Source of the DNA: Treponema sp. | Lineage (GTDB): Bacteria > Spirochaetota > Spirochaetia > Treponematales > Treponemataceae | Length of the DNA: 64,000 bases | Reading direction: 5' to 3' | Assembly (NCBI GenBank): GCA_017470605.1 | Contig: JAFUYH010000042.1 | Span: 50,493 to 114,492, forward strand | Shown: positions 25,814 to 33,352 of the stretch, piece after piece | Layout of the letters: each line of letters begins with the position of its first letter | Numbering within the stretch: position 1 is the first letter of the stretch | The notes under the pieces: model-generated | What the model was told of the DNA's origin: nothing | Seen by the model: only the letters and a program-made list of their open reading frames with translations | Database searches by the model: none | Program-made: the position numbers and the translations under genes

Positions 25814-25842
25814 TTGACGAAAGATAATTTAGATAATATATT
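25814..25842 (+). promoter_or_regulatory. promoter of tmRNA
   Basis: TTGACG at 25814-25819, a 17-base spacer, TATATT at 25837-25842. The same two hexamers and spacing occur before tRNA-Glu. The tmRNA 5' end lies 14 bases after the -10 box. Confidence 0.8.
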
Positions 25843-25855
25843 TTAATAAGCATTT

Positions 25856-26237
25856 GGGGATGTCCCGGTTTCGACGGAATTGGGAAATCTTGTACTGCAG
25901 GTAGGACTGAAGGTTCCTTAAACTGACAAAAAAATAACTGCAATTTTCGCAAGAAAAGAAGAAGAAGCTGACGAAGCTTACTTCGAAGCAGAAGCACTCG
26001 CTGCGTAAGCAGCCGTGCAGGAACTCAGGCGGCCCTGTTCCGCGTTGCCTGATGTTCTTTTACCTTATCGGGACTTGCTGATTACAGTTTCTGGTATGTA
26101 ATCGGGACTTTTTATCAGAATACGGAGGCGACGCTTGTCATGCTGCTACCGGCTCCCGACAATTACCTCGCATGACTAAACTTGTAGATGTATCTGGTTT
26201 ACATTTTCGGACGGGGGTTCAATTCCCCCCATCTCCA
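25856..26237 (+). ncRNA. ssrA: transfer-messenger RNA
   Basis: tmRNA rescues stalled ribosomes with SmpB and adds a degradation tag. The 5' end GGGGATGTCCCGGTTTCGAC and the 3' end (T arm GGGGG-TTCAATT-CCCCC, then CATCTCC-A) form the tRNA-like domain; GGGGATG pairs with CATCTCC with one G-U. CCA is not encoded. The likely tag frame runs from GCA at 25949 to TAA at 26006-26008 and ends in ALAA, giving ARKEEEADEAYFEAEALAA (19 residues). The resume codon is inferred from position and alanine choice. The transcript is about 382 bases, which is normal. Confidence 0.95.
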
Positions 26238-26240
26238 TTC

Positions 26241-26280
26241 AATAAAAAAGGATTTAGCGAAAGCTAAATCCTTTTTTATT
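26241..26280. terminator. bidirectional terminator after tmRNA
   Basis: AATAAAAAAGGATTTAGC and its complement form an 18-bp perfect stem with loop GAAA. The A and T runs make it usable on both strands. Confidence 0.9.
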
Positions 26281-26286
26281 GAATAA

Positions 26287-26313
26287 CGAGTTTTTGGCTT
26301 TGCCAAAAACTCG
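26287..26313. repeat. perfect hairpin CGAGTTTTTGGC / GCCAAAAACTCG
   Basis: A 12-bp perfect stem with a TTT loop immediately after the tmRNA terminator. It has no T run of its own. Its ends match those of the hairpin at 16010-16030 (CGAGTTT...AAACTCG), hinting at a repeat family. Confidence 0.7.
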
Positions 26314-26369
26314 CACATACTTTATTTTAACTTTGCTAGAACTCTCAGGCTCTATTATCAGTCTTCTTT

Positions 26370-26924
26370 TTATTCGCCGTCGTGACCGGCACCATGGAAT
26401 TTTGTCTGGTATTTTTTGAGCATGGCTACAGCATTACGCTTTCCGTTGTATACAAATCCACCATTCCAATATTCCAAAGCAGCAAAGAGGGCGTTACCAC
26501 CATCCTGACTGTCAGATTCTTTTGTACGGAATGATACATATTCTGAAAGAGCCATGAAATCATTATTGTGCAGACATTCAAGACGCTTCTTGTTGAATTC
26601 GTTCCATTTTTCCAAATCCTGGAATCCTTCGCCTTCATCCTGAACGATAATATGAGCGTGTGTTGCACTGAAAGAATACCAAACTGTAACTTTCTTGTTT
26701 ATATCACAGTGGTTTCCATGCTTAACGGCATTCTTAATAACTTCACTAATCTGCTGTTCAAGAATGTTTAATTCCTTAATTTCAGTTGGTGCTGACTGAA
26801 CAATCAGCAGCGTAAAATAACGAATCTGCCTGAAATCTGAAGGGAATTCCTTCTTTAACATATTAGTTTTATCAAATAAAGGGTCGTTCTCATCCGATCT
26901 CAGTTCCTTAAATTCCTGAACCAT
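26370..26924 (-). CDS. RsbW-like anti-sigma/serine kinase (HATPase)
   Basis: A GHKL-type ATPase of the anti-sigma kinase family, with N box EVIKNAVKHGNHCD near residue 62 and G1 box VQDEGEGFQD near residue 95. In partner-switching systems such a kinase phosphorylates a STAS antagonist and binds a regulator when the antagonist is phosphorylated. The 184 residues include an insert between G1 and the C-terminal box GGNALFAAL. An AGGAGG site lies 4 bases before the ATG. It is the third gene of a phosphatase-STAS-kinase operon. No sigma factor gene is adjacent, so its target is unknown. Confidence 0.85.
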   Translation of the reverse strand: MVQEFKELRSDENDPLFDKTNMLKKEFPSDFRQIRYFTLLIVQSAPTEIKELNILEQQISEVIKNAVKHGNHCDINKKVTVWYSFSATHAHIIVQDEGEGFQDLEKWNEFNKKRLECLHNNDFMALSEYVSFRTKESDSQDGGNALFAALEYWNGGFVYNGKRNAVAMLKKYQTKFHGAGHDGE

Positions 26925-26966
26925 AATTCCTCCTAAAAATTGAACTTTTTAAAATATTCTGGATGT

Positions 26967-27305
26967 TTATTCTTTTACCATCAGAAGAGCTTCTTCAATG
27001 CTGTTGGCAATAGGGAAGTAGCCCATAAGTTTTGTAAGTTCAATAACTTTTTTTACGGAACCGTGAATGTTTGCAATTGCAAGATTCAGGTTCATCTTTT
27101 TAATAGTTGAACAGATATAAATAAGGGCACCAATTCCAGATGAGTCAATGTAGTCTACCTGTTCAAGATTGATAACGAAATTCTTTACGTTCTTTTCGAG
27201 CATCTTCATTACAAGTTCCTTGAGCTTGTATGAATTGTAAAGATCCATTTCTCCAGTTACGTCAATGATGTAAACATCACCATTTTTACGTATTTTAAGT
27301 TCCAT
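26967..27305 (-). CDS. STAS-domain anti-sigma factor antagonist
   Basis: The 112 residues form one STAS domain. The phosphorylation loop VDYIDSSGIGALIYI near residues 51-65 holds the serine that the kinase would modify and the phosphatase would free. AAGGAGC precedes the ATG. It lies between the phosphatase and kinase genes, so the three form a full partner-switching module. Confidence 0.93.
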   Translation of the reverse strand: MELKIRKNGDVYIIDVTGEMDLYNSYKLKELVMKMLEKNVKNFVINLEQVDYIDSSGIGALIYICSTIKKMNLNLAIANIHGSVKKVIELTKLMGYFPIANSIEEALLMVKE

Positions 27306-27320
27306 AAAGAAGCTCCTTTC

Positions 27321-28997
27321 CTATTGAATTTTGATGACCAGAAGGCTTTGGTCATCGTATTGCTGTGCAGTGCTGCAGTATTTCTTTAAGTCGTCCTTTA
27401 CGCGACTTGTAATATCTTTGGCATTTGCATTGCAATTTTTCACAATTGCTTTCTTTAGATTTTCAACGGAGTATTGTACACCGTTTTCATTCAGAGATTC
27501 AACTAGTCCATCGGTACATGTTGCAACAATGTCTCCGCTTTCAAGTTTGAATACCTGATTTTTATATTCAGTTTCTTTTGCGACACCCATAGGTTCTGTC
27601 GGTTCAGAAATCTGTTTTATAGATTTATCGGCAGCTTTAAAGATAAACACAGGATTATTTCCACAAGTTGCTATATCAACTTCTTTTGTTGTTGCATCAT
27701 AATTGATGAGGGCAACGCTGGCAAAGTGGTCAATCTTTGATGTTTCAATACAAATGCCGCGGTTTGTCCAGGACATAATTGTAGATGCAGACTGATCTGT
27801 GTTTACTGCAAGTCTAAGAATTGCACGAATCATAATCATTACGATTAATGAGTTCATTCCTTTTCCTGCAACATCTGCCATTATAAATGAAATTCTGTCC
27901 TTTCTTGAAACTATAATATCATAATAATCGCCACACACACCTTCCATTGGATTTGAGAAACAACCGATAGTTATTCCAGAAATGACAGGAAGTTTTTGCG
28001 GGAGCAGGTCTTTCTGATATTTTGATGCAATTGTACCACCCTTGTTCAGTTCTGTGTGCTCTGCATAGGCAAGGAAACTGTAAAGAGGTTTCATTGTTGT
28101 TGAAATTGCATCAGCAAGAATTACGACTGTATCAAAATCCTGCTTTGTAAATTTTTCTTTATCCGGCAAGCGGGCAAGGGCAATAAGTCCTACAACGCCT
28201 TCCGGCTGTTTGATTGGTGCAAAAATATAACCGCCGCAACGGAGGAATTCTTCCGGACCATTCTGATATATACGAGGGTCTCGGATTGAATCCGGAATGA
28301 ATGCCGGTTCGCCACTGCTGAAAATTTCTCCAAAAATGTTGCCTTCAAGCTGGAACTGTGCAAAGCGGAGGTTTGTTTCTACTCTAATCGGCTTGTGAGG
28401 CAGATCGTCTGGAAGTTTATATGGAGGCGGGAATGAACCTTTGAATGATTTTACTGCCAGAGTATTATCATAATCATCTGCCATAAGGATTAAACAGCCG
28501 TCTGCAGATACTCTCTGGGCAATAAGGTCATTACAGTATTCCAGATAATTTTCCATACTGTTATCGCTGGAGAAGAATGATGACAGTTTTGAAATAAGAT
28601 CTTTATTTACATCAAGTAATCTCTGATGTTTTTCTTCTATTTCAGCAACAATCTGTTTGCTTACCATGTCTGCATCACGAGTTGCTGCAATTTCTGCGGC
28701 TCTCTTAGCGGCTTTCTTTTCTTCTCTTTTCTGAGGGTTGTCAAAGGCTTTTACTATCAGATATGGAAGGGTAATTGCCTGTGCAAGTATTATTGCAAAT
28801 ACATAATAGATGTAATATTCCGTGTAATAACAATACAAAGAACCTGCAATAATTATTGCTGCAACTACGAAAAAAATATAACTGATTTTTGCTTTTTTTC
28901 TAAGCTTAATCAGCAATAAGAAGATTACCAGCAGCGCTGCAATTCCTGCAGAAATCAGGAGCGGTGTGCTTAAAAATGAATCTATTGTTGTTGTCAC
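27321..28997 (-). CDS. membrane SpoIIE/RsbU-type PP2C phosphatase with GAF-like domain
   Basis: Two or three membrane helices (about residues 10-30 and 40-85) are followed by a coiled linker, a GAF-like sensor domain (about 125-290) and a PP2C/SpoIIE phosphatase domain (about 320-557). The latter shows metal motifs CGDYYDII, FIMADVAGKGMNSL and CTDGLVE. It would dephosphorylate the neighbouring STAS protein in response to a signal. An ORF start at 29012 (TTG) exists, but a GGGAG box 6 bases before the GTG at 28997 makes that the better start. Confidence 0.88.
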   Translation of the reverse strand: MTTTIDSFLSTPLLISAGIAALLVIFLLLIKLRKKAKISYIFFVVAAIIIAGSLYCYYTEYYIYYVFAIILAQAITLPYLIVKAFDNPQKREEKKAAKRAAEIAATRDADMVSKQIVAEIEEKHQRLLDVNKDLISKLSSFFSSDNSMENYLEYCNDLIAQRVSADGCLILMADDYDNTLAVKSFKGSFPPPYKLPDDLPHKPIRVETNLRFAQFQLEGNIFGEIFSSGEPAFIPDSIRDPRIYQNGPEEFLRCGGYIFAPIKQPEGVVGLIALARLPDKEKFTKQDFDTVVILADAISTTMKPLYSFLAYAEHTELNKGGTIASKYQKDLLPQKLPVISGITIGCFSNPMEGVCGDYYDIIVSRKDRISFIMADVAGKGMNSLIVMIMIRAILRLAVNTDQSASTIMSWTNRGICIETSKIDHFASVALINYDATTKEVDIATCGNNPVFIFKAADKSIKQISEPTEPMGVAKETEYKNQVFKLESGDIVATCTDGLVESLNENGVQYSVENLKKAIVKNCNANAKDITSRVKDDLKKYCSTAQQYDDQSLLVIKIQ

Positions 28998-29015
28998 AAT
29001 ATACTCCCACAAAAT

Positions 29016-29035
29016 TTAAGGTGATGCCACCTTAA
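29016..29035. promoter_or_regulatory. inverted repeat in the phosphatase leader
   Basis: TTAAGGTG-ATGC-CACCTTAA: an 8-bp perfect inverted repeat between the promoter and the start codon, on the minus-strand transcript. It may be an operator or an RNA hairpin close to the ribosome site. Confidence 0.5.
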
Positions 29036-29050
29036 CTAGTCTTACTCTTT

Positions 29051-29079
29051 ATTCTAACATTGAACTTTTTAGTCGTCAA
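29051..29079 (-). promoter_or_regulatory. promoter of the phosphatase-STAS-kinase operon
   Basis: On the minus strand TTGACG (complement of 29074-29079), a 17-base spacer, and TAGAAT (complement of 29051-29056). It gives a leader of about 45 bases that includes the inverted repeat. Confidence 0.75.
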
Positions 29080-29100
29080 GTTTTAAAAATATAATTAAAC

Positions 29101-30063
29101 TTAAGCGTTTTTCGGGTCAGGAGGGCTTTCTGGGGATTCTGAAGGAAGTCCGTCTATTGCTTTCCTTAATATGACACACTTTATCCTGTTCATGATCCGT
29201 CTAGGGAATGATATTTTATATTTTTTCTTAAAGTCTGTAACTGCTTCATCTATAGGAACTTCTGTTCCGAATTTGTGTTTTAAGTCATCCCAATAGCGGA
29301 CTATCCAGACGTAAAGGTCTCCTGTTGTTCTTTTAGGAAAAGACCTGAGCATATGCTTTTTTACTATGGAGTAGGCTAAGGGCATATAAACCTTGTTGAA
29401 CCAGGAAAGAATTGCGTCTTCCATAGAAACTTCTTCTTCCTGCTGCTGATTCATATAATACTTATGGGTCAGAATGTGATTGTAAATAACGTCATAGCGG
29501 CCTGGGCGTGAAAAATCAAGACACCAGTAGTCTGTTATGTCACCAAAACCGGTTTCGCTGTAAAAAACACGTTTTTCGTAGTTTATAATCTGCCTTACAA
29601 TGTCATTCATGTTGTTAGGTCGTTTTAGCACTATCTCACTTTGAAGGGAAACGACTTCTGCGTCTATGAATTCCGTTCCTCTGGCTTTTGCTACTGACAC
29701 CCTGTGATTTCCATCTCTGACAAAATATAAGCCTGATATTTCATAAACTTTTATAGGCGGTAAATCTATTGATTTTATTGCAGCTTCATCTACATGCTCC
29801 CATCGGTTTTTAAGGTGTGAGCTTTTCGGGAAGAAACGGTTGTCAAAATCTTTATAGCGGCCTTCGCTGCCTACAATTTTATCTATAGGAATGACCTTCA
29901 TTCCCACATAAGTTTCATTTATAGGCTTAATCATCTGCTTTACATCATTCAGAGAAATAAGGGAGGCTTCTTCTGGAGAAAGCAGATGCTGTATTTCATT
30001 TATAAATGCTTTATTTCTTGCCTTGTTGAAATCTTCTTCTGTCTGTGAAATTGTAATATTCAT
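29101..30063 (-). CDS. ParB/sulfiredoxin-fold N-terminal domain protein
   Basis: Residues ~50-140 have the ParB-like fold signature: an IPIDKIVGSEGRYKDFD block, LPPIKVYEISGLYFV and the DGNHRVSVAKARG motif. The rest (140-320) is a helical domain of unknown role. Proteins with this architecture are seen in spirochaetes and actinobacteria, without known function; chromosome partition is not implied, because no ParA gene is near. It is the last of three co-directional genes with a phosphoesterase and a TPR protein. Confidence 0.7.
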   Translation of the reverse strand: MNITISQTEEDFNKARNKAFINEIQHLLSPEEASLISLNDVKQMIKPINETYVGMKVIPIDKIVGSEGRYKDFDNRFFPKSSHLKNRWEHVDEAAIKSIDLPPIKVYEISGLYFVRDGNHRVSVAKARGTEFIDAEVVSLQSEIVLKRPNNMNDIVRQIINYEKRVFYSETGFGDITDYWCLDFSRPGRYDVIYNHILTHKYYMNQQQEEEVSMEDAILSWFNKVYMPLAYSIVKKHMLRSFPKRTTGDLYVWIVRYWDDLKHKFGTEVPIDEAVTDFKKKYKISFPRRIMNRIKCVILRKAIDGLPSESPESPPDPKNA

Positions 30064-30078
30064 TTATAAAAATCATCC

Positions 30079-30819
30079 TTAGTCTTTATTTGTTTCTTCT
30101 GGCGGCAGGGCTGGTGGAAATTCTATAACGCAGTGGGCATAGGCATTAACAACCGTGGTGTCGTAGTATTTTCCTATGCGTTCTTCCCTTAAGTCATATA
30201 AATGGATGTGTCCATGAACCATAAATGTCGGCTTAAATTTCTGCAAGAACCAGTTATAGCAGTCAAAGCCTTTGTGACATGGATCTTCATGGTCATGAAT
30301 GTGACGGGGAGAGGCGTGGGTCATGAATATATCCAGATACCGTCCGTATTTTATTTTATTAATTAATAGTTTTGGAGCCATGGCCAGCAGTTTCATTTTC
30401 ATCTGAAAATCTGAATACTGGCATAGTCCTTTATTATACTTTAGTGAACCTGACGTGCCTGCAATTAAAAGAGGCCTTCTTCTTCCTGTTTCAGGGTCAG
30501 TGAACATAAAACGTTCATCTACAAAACTTGTAAAGCCAAGATAGGTTGCTCCATGTCCATGACTGGACATATCAGAATTTGAATCCTGAGGCTTAGGTGC
30601 AAAAAATCTTGATTCAGGATGATAGTAATGAAATTCTTTTAGATTATGATTCCCGAAAATAAAATAAGTAGGTTTGTTGAATACGGTTACTATGAAGTCA
30701 ATGTAATCCATGGGAAGGTCTCCTGCACATAGAATTAAATCTATATCAGAAAAGGCTTCCTTTACATTCTGATTGTAAATTAATGGGTCTACATAATCTG
30801 AAACGCAGAGTATTTTCAT
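30079..30819 (-). CDS. calcineurin-like metallophosphoesterase
   Basis: The five metal motifs of the family are visible: SDYVDP (variant of DxH), CAGDLPMDYID (GDxxD type), FGNHN (GNHD/E type), MTHASPRHIHD and VHGHIHLYD (GHxH). The 246 residues form one domain with no signal peptide. The substrate cannot be predicted. Its ATG shares one base with the stop of the TPR gene upstream (TGATG), so the two are translationally coupled. Confidence 0.88.
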   Translation of the reverse strand: MKILCVSDYVDPLIYNQNVKEAFSDIDLILCAGDLPMDYIDFIVTVFNKPTYFIFGNHNLKEFHYYHPESRFFAPKPQDSNSDMSSHGHGATYLGFTSFVDERFMFTDPETGRRRPLLIAGTSGSLKYNKGLCQYSDFQMKMKLLAMAPKLLINKIKYGRYLDIFMTHASPRHIHDHEDPCHKGFDCYNWFLQKFKPTFMVHGHIHLYDLREERIGKYYDTTVVNAYAHCVIEFPPALPPEETNKD

Positions 30820-32180
30820 CAGGAACCAGCTTTAGAAAGAACTGCTTCAAGTTTCTGTTTTTCAACCAGCTCTACAGGGCGGTTTTCTGAGTAACGCTTT
30901 GCGGCAACGCTGAAATCTGAACTTGAAAAAATAAAGGATTTGACGCTCCCCATTGATTTCATTATATCAAGAGTTTCATGAATGGCAGGTTCATCTATTG
31001 GTTCTGGATTCCTGTAGAATCTGATTAAGACAACCTGTTTCTTTACGTTCATCCATGATTCATCACCCTGATTTATTCCTGTAATTTCGCAACCCCATTT
31101 TTTTGAATCACAGGTTAATATTTTCAGTTTGAGGCTTTTTGTTGTTGCATTCTTGCAGATTTCAATAAATTCATCATTTCCGCTTGTAAGGTAATCTTTT
31201 AGATAGTCATTTGCCTGCAGGTCTTTATATTCTGTAAGTTTTCCTGCTACATCGCGGAATGCCTTGTTCTTTTTGTGAATTGATTCCCACTGTTCTATGG
31301 CTTTGTCAATTTTGTGCATTTTTTCATAACAGGCGGCAAGAAAATATCTTGCAAAAAGAGTTTCCTGATTGGTATTTTCTTTATCCAGATCAACCGCTCT
31401 CTGAAAGTCAAGAATTGCATTATCGTAGCGGTTTGCAAGCATAAAGCAGGAGCCATGTTCTATAATTGCCTTCTGTTTTACATCTGCAGCCCTCTGGGCC
31501 TTTTCAAATGCTTTGATGGCACCTCCAATGTCTTTTGAATCTTTAAGGATTTTTCCAAGATAATAGTATGAAGTATAGTTTTCTGGATTTAATTTAATGG
31601 CAAGGTCTATTTCTTTTTTTGCTTCAATATATTTCTTTGTGCGGTAGCACATAAAGCCTATTTCTGCATGAGCTTTTGCATTCTTTTTGTCAAGCAGGGC
31701 AGCTTTCTGCATGAATCCAAGTGCTAAATCATAGCGTCCCTGCTGTTCATATATGAGCCCGACCTGAAAAAAGTTGTCTGCGGCATTTGGAGCCTGTTTT
31801 GTAAGAAGAAGGTAATTTTTAAGGGCTTCATTCTGCTGGTTGCATTTCATCAATAAAGCAGCATATTCTGTTCGGAATTGAGATTCATCAATGCCTTCTC
31901 CAAACAGTGCATTTTCATCAACCGTTTTGTATTCTATGATGGCAAGTTCTTTTCTGTCTTCCTTTAAATAGGCCTTTCCAAGATAATAATGAGCCATATA
32001 ATTCTTGGGATTTTTTGAAAGAATCTGCTTTGAAAGTTTTATGGCATTTGCTGTTTTTCCCTGCTTTATAAGCCTAGGTACTGCTTCAAGCTTTTTTGGA
32101 GACATTATAGTTTTGAAAACAACAAATCCCAGTGAGGCTACAACGCTGCCAAGGAGGGCTATCAGAATAATTATGAACAT
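30819..32180 (-). CDS. membrane-anchored TPR protein
   Basis: An N-terminal membrane helix (residues 3-25) anchors a chain of about eight tetratricopeptide repeats (residues 35-320), for example AHYYLGKAYLKEDRKELAIIEY and AHAEIGFMCYRTKKYIEAKKE. The C-terminal 130 residues form a separate domain of mixed alpha/beta type (VKKQVVLIRFYRNPEP ... SFIFSSSDFSVAA) that may be restriction-endonuclease-like, though I see no clear catalytic triad. Likely a scaffold facing the cytoplasm or periplasm. Confidence 0.75.
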   Translation of the reverse strand: MFIIILIALLGSVVASLGFVVFKTIMSPKKLEAVPRLIKQGKTANAIKLSKQILSKNPKNYMAHYYLGKAYLKEDRKELAIIEYKTVDENALFGEGIDESQFRTEYAALLMKCNQQNEALKNYLLLTKQAPNAADNFFQVGLIYEQQGRYDLALGFMQKAALLDKKNAKAHAEIGFMCYRTKKYIEAKKEIDLAIKLNPENYTSYYYLGKILKDSKDIGGAIKAFEKAQRAADVKQKAIIEHGSCFMLANRYDNAILDFQRAVDLDKENTNQETLFARYFLAACYEKMHKIDKAIEQWESIHKKNKAFRDVAGKLTEYKDLQANDYLKDYLTSGNDEFIEICKNATTKSLKLKILTCDSKKWGCEITGINQGDESWMNVKKQVVLIRFYRNPEPIDEPAIHETLDIMKSMGSVKSFIFSSSDFSVAAKRYSENRPVELVEKQKLEAVLSKAGS

Positions 32181-32275
32181 TGAATTTGCTCCATGTAAAG
32201 TATGTTCTTATTCACTTCGATAATATAGAGTAGTAAATTTATTTAATAGTGTCAAACATGAAAGAGGCGATTTTA

Positions 32276-33352
32276 ATGAATAGAAAGCATTGTCTTATGA
32301 TGCCTGCCCTTGTTTTATTTCTTGCTGGCATAGCATTTACCCAGAGCCAGGGAGAAAAACTTTTTAAGGAAAATAATCCTGCAGATGCGGTTCAGGTTCT
32401 TGAAAATGAGATTTCTAACGGAATTGTTTCTGAAAACTCTTATAATTTTCTGGGACTGGGATACTATCAGCTGGGGGAATATGAAAAATCTATAAAGGCT
32501 TTTCAGAGGGGGCTTGATGTTCAGCCTGGAAATAGCAAGATTCTTTCATACAATCAGGGAAATTCATATTTTGCGCTCAAAGATTATAAGGCTGCGGTGG
32601 AATGTTATTCGAGGGCTCTTGCTGCAGAGCCTGATTTTTCAGAAGCACTTTTAAATAGGGCTAACAGCCTTCTTATGGCAGATCAGCTGCGGCCTGCAAG
32701 GGGAGACTATACTTCTTATCTTGAAAAGAATCCTGAAGATGCGCAGAAAGAGCGTATTTCTCAGTTAATTGCTGCCATAGACGAAGAACTTGCCCGCAGG
32801 GAAGAGGAAGAAAGACTTGCTAGAGAAAGAGAAAAAGCCATGTGGGAAGAGATTGACGGCAGGCCTGAAGACGGTTTTTATGGTGCTGACGGTGCTGAAT
32901 GGGAACGCATAGACGGGGATTTTATAGAAGGTGATTACAAGCCGTCTGGAAGAGCCTGGGAAACATTTGAAGATGATGAAAGTACAGCGATACAGAATCA
33001 GGATATGGAAAAAATAGAAGAACCTGCTGATTGGGAAGCTGTGGAGTCTGCTAAAGAATATGAAGCTGTTCCTTATGAATATGATAAAGACGAAGATAAG
33101 GAATTCTGGGAATCTATTGATGAAAAAGAACGTGAACTTTTGAAAAAACTGGATGCTCAGGGGGTAGAGGAATATAAGCGGCGTAAGGAAGCGCTTTTGA
33201 AAGAAGAAAATTCCCGCCTTGAAGAGGCTCAGGACAGCCGCAGAAAAAGACTGGATGATTTGGTTAATTCTCTTCAGAATACTGATGTAAAAAATGTTTC
33301 TTCCGGAGCTGATGATTTGATTGAATATGATATGGAAGGAGAATTAGACTGA
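32276..33352 (+). CDS. exported TPR protein with acidic, Trp-rich repeats
   Basis: A signal peptide (LALVLFLAGIAFTQS-type, ending near residue 26) leads three or four TPRs (residues 30-170). A coiled, very acidic region follows, with short tandem-like units around Trp and Glu: MWEEIDGRPEDGFYGADG, EWERIDGDF, AWETFEDDE, DWEAVESAKE, FWESIDEKE. This WE(x)I/V(D/E) pattern recurs about every 20-25 residues. The start at 32276 follows GAGGCG; an ORF start at 32249 or the ATG at 32258 would place the signal sequence too far in. Its stop overlaps the next ATG (TGATG). Confidence 0.75.
   Translation: MNRKHCLMMPALVLFLAGIAFTQSQGEKLFKENNPADAVQVLENEISNGIVSENSYNFLGLGYYQLGEYEKSIKAFQRGLDVQPGNSKILSYNQGNSYFALKDYKAAVECYSRALAAEPDFSEALLNRANSLLMADQLRPARGDYTSYLEKNPEDAQKERISQLIAAIDEELARREEEERLAREREKAMWEEIDGRPEDGFYGADGAEWERIDGDFIEGDYKPSGRAWETFEDDESTAIQNQDMEKIEEPADWEAVESAKEYEAVPYEYDKDEDKEFWESIDEKERELLKKLDAQGVEEYKRRKEALLKEENSRLEEAQDSRRKRLDDLVNSLQNTDVKNVSSGADDLIEYDMEGELD

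Noticed and set aside
29101..30063. Chromosome partition protein ParB
   Set aside because: Only the ParB-like fold is present; the DNA-binding HTH of true ParB is missing and no parA or parS is nearby.
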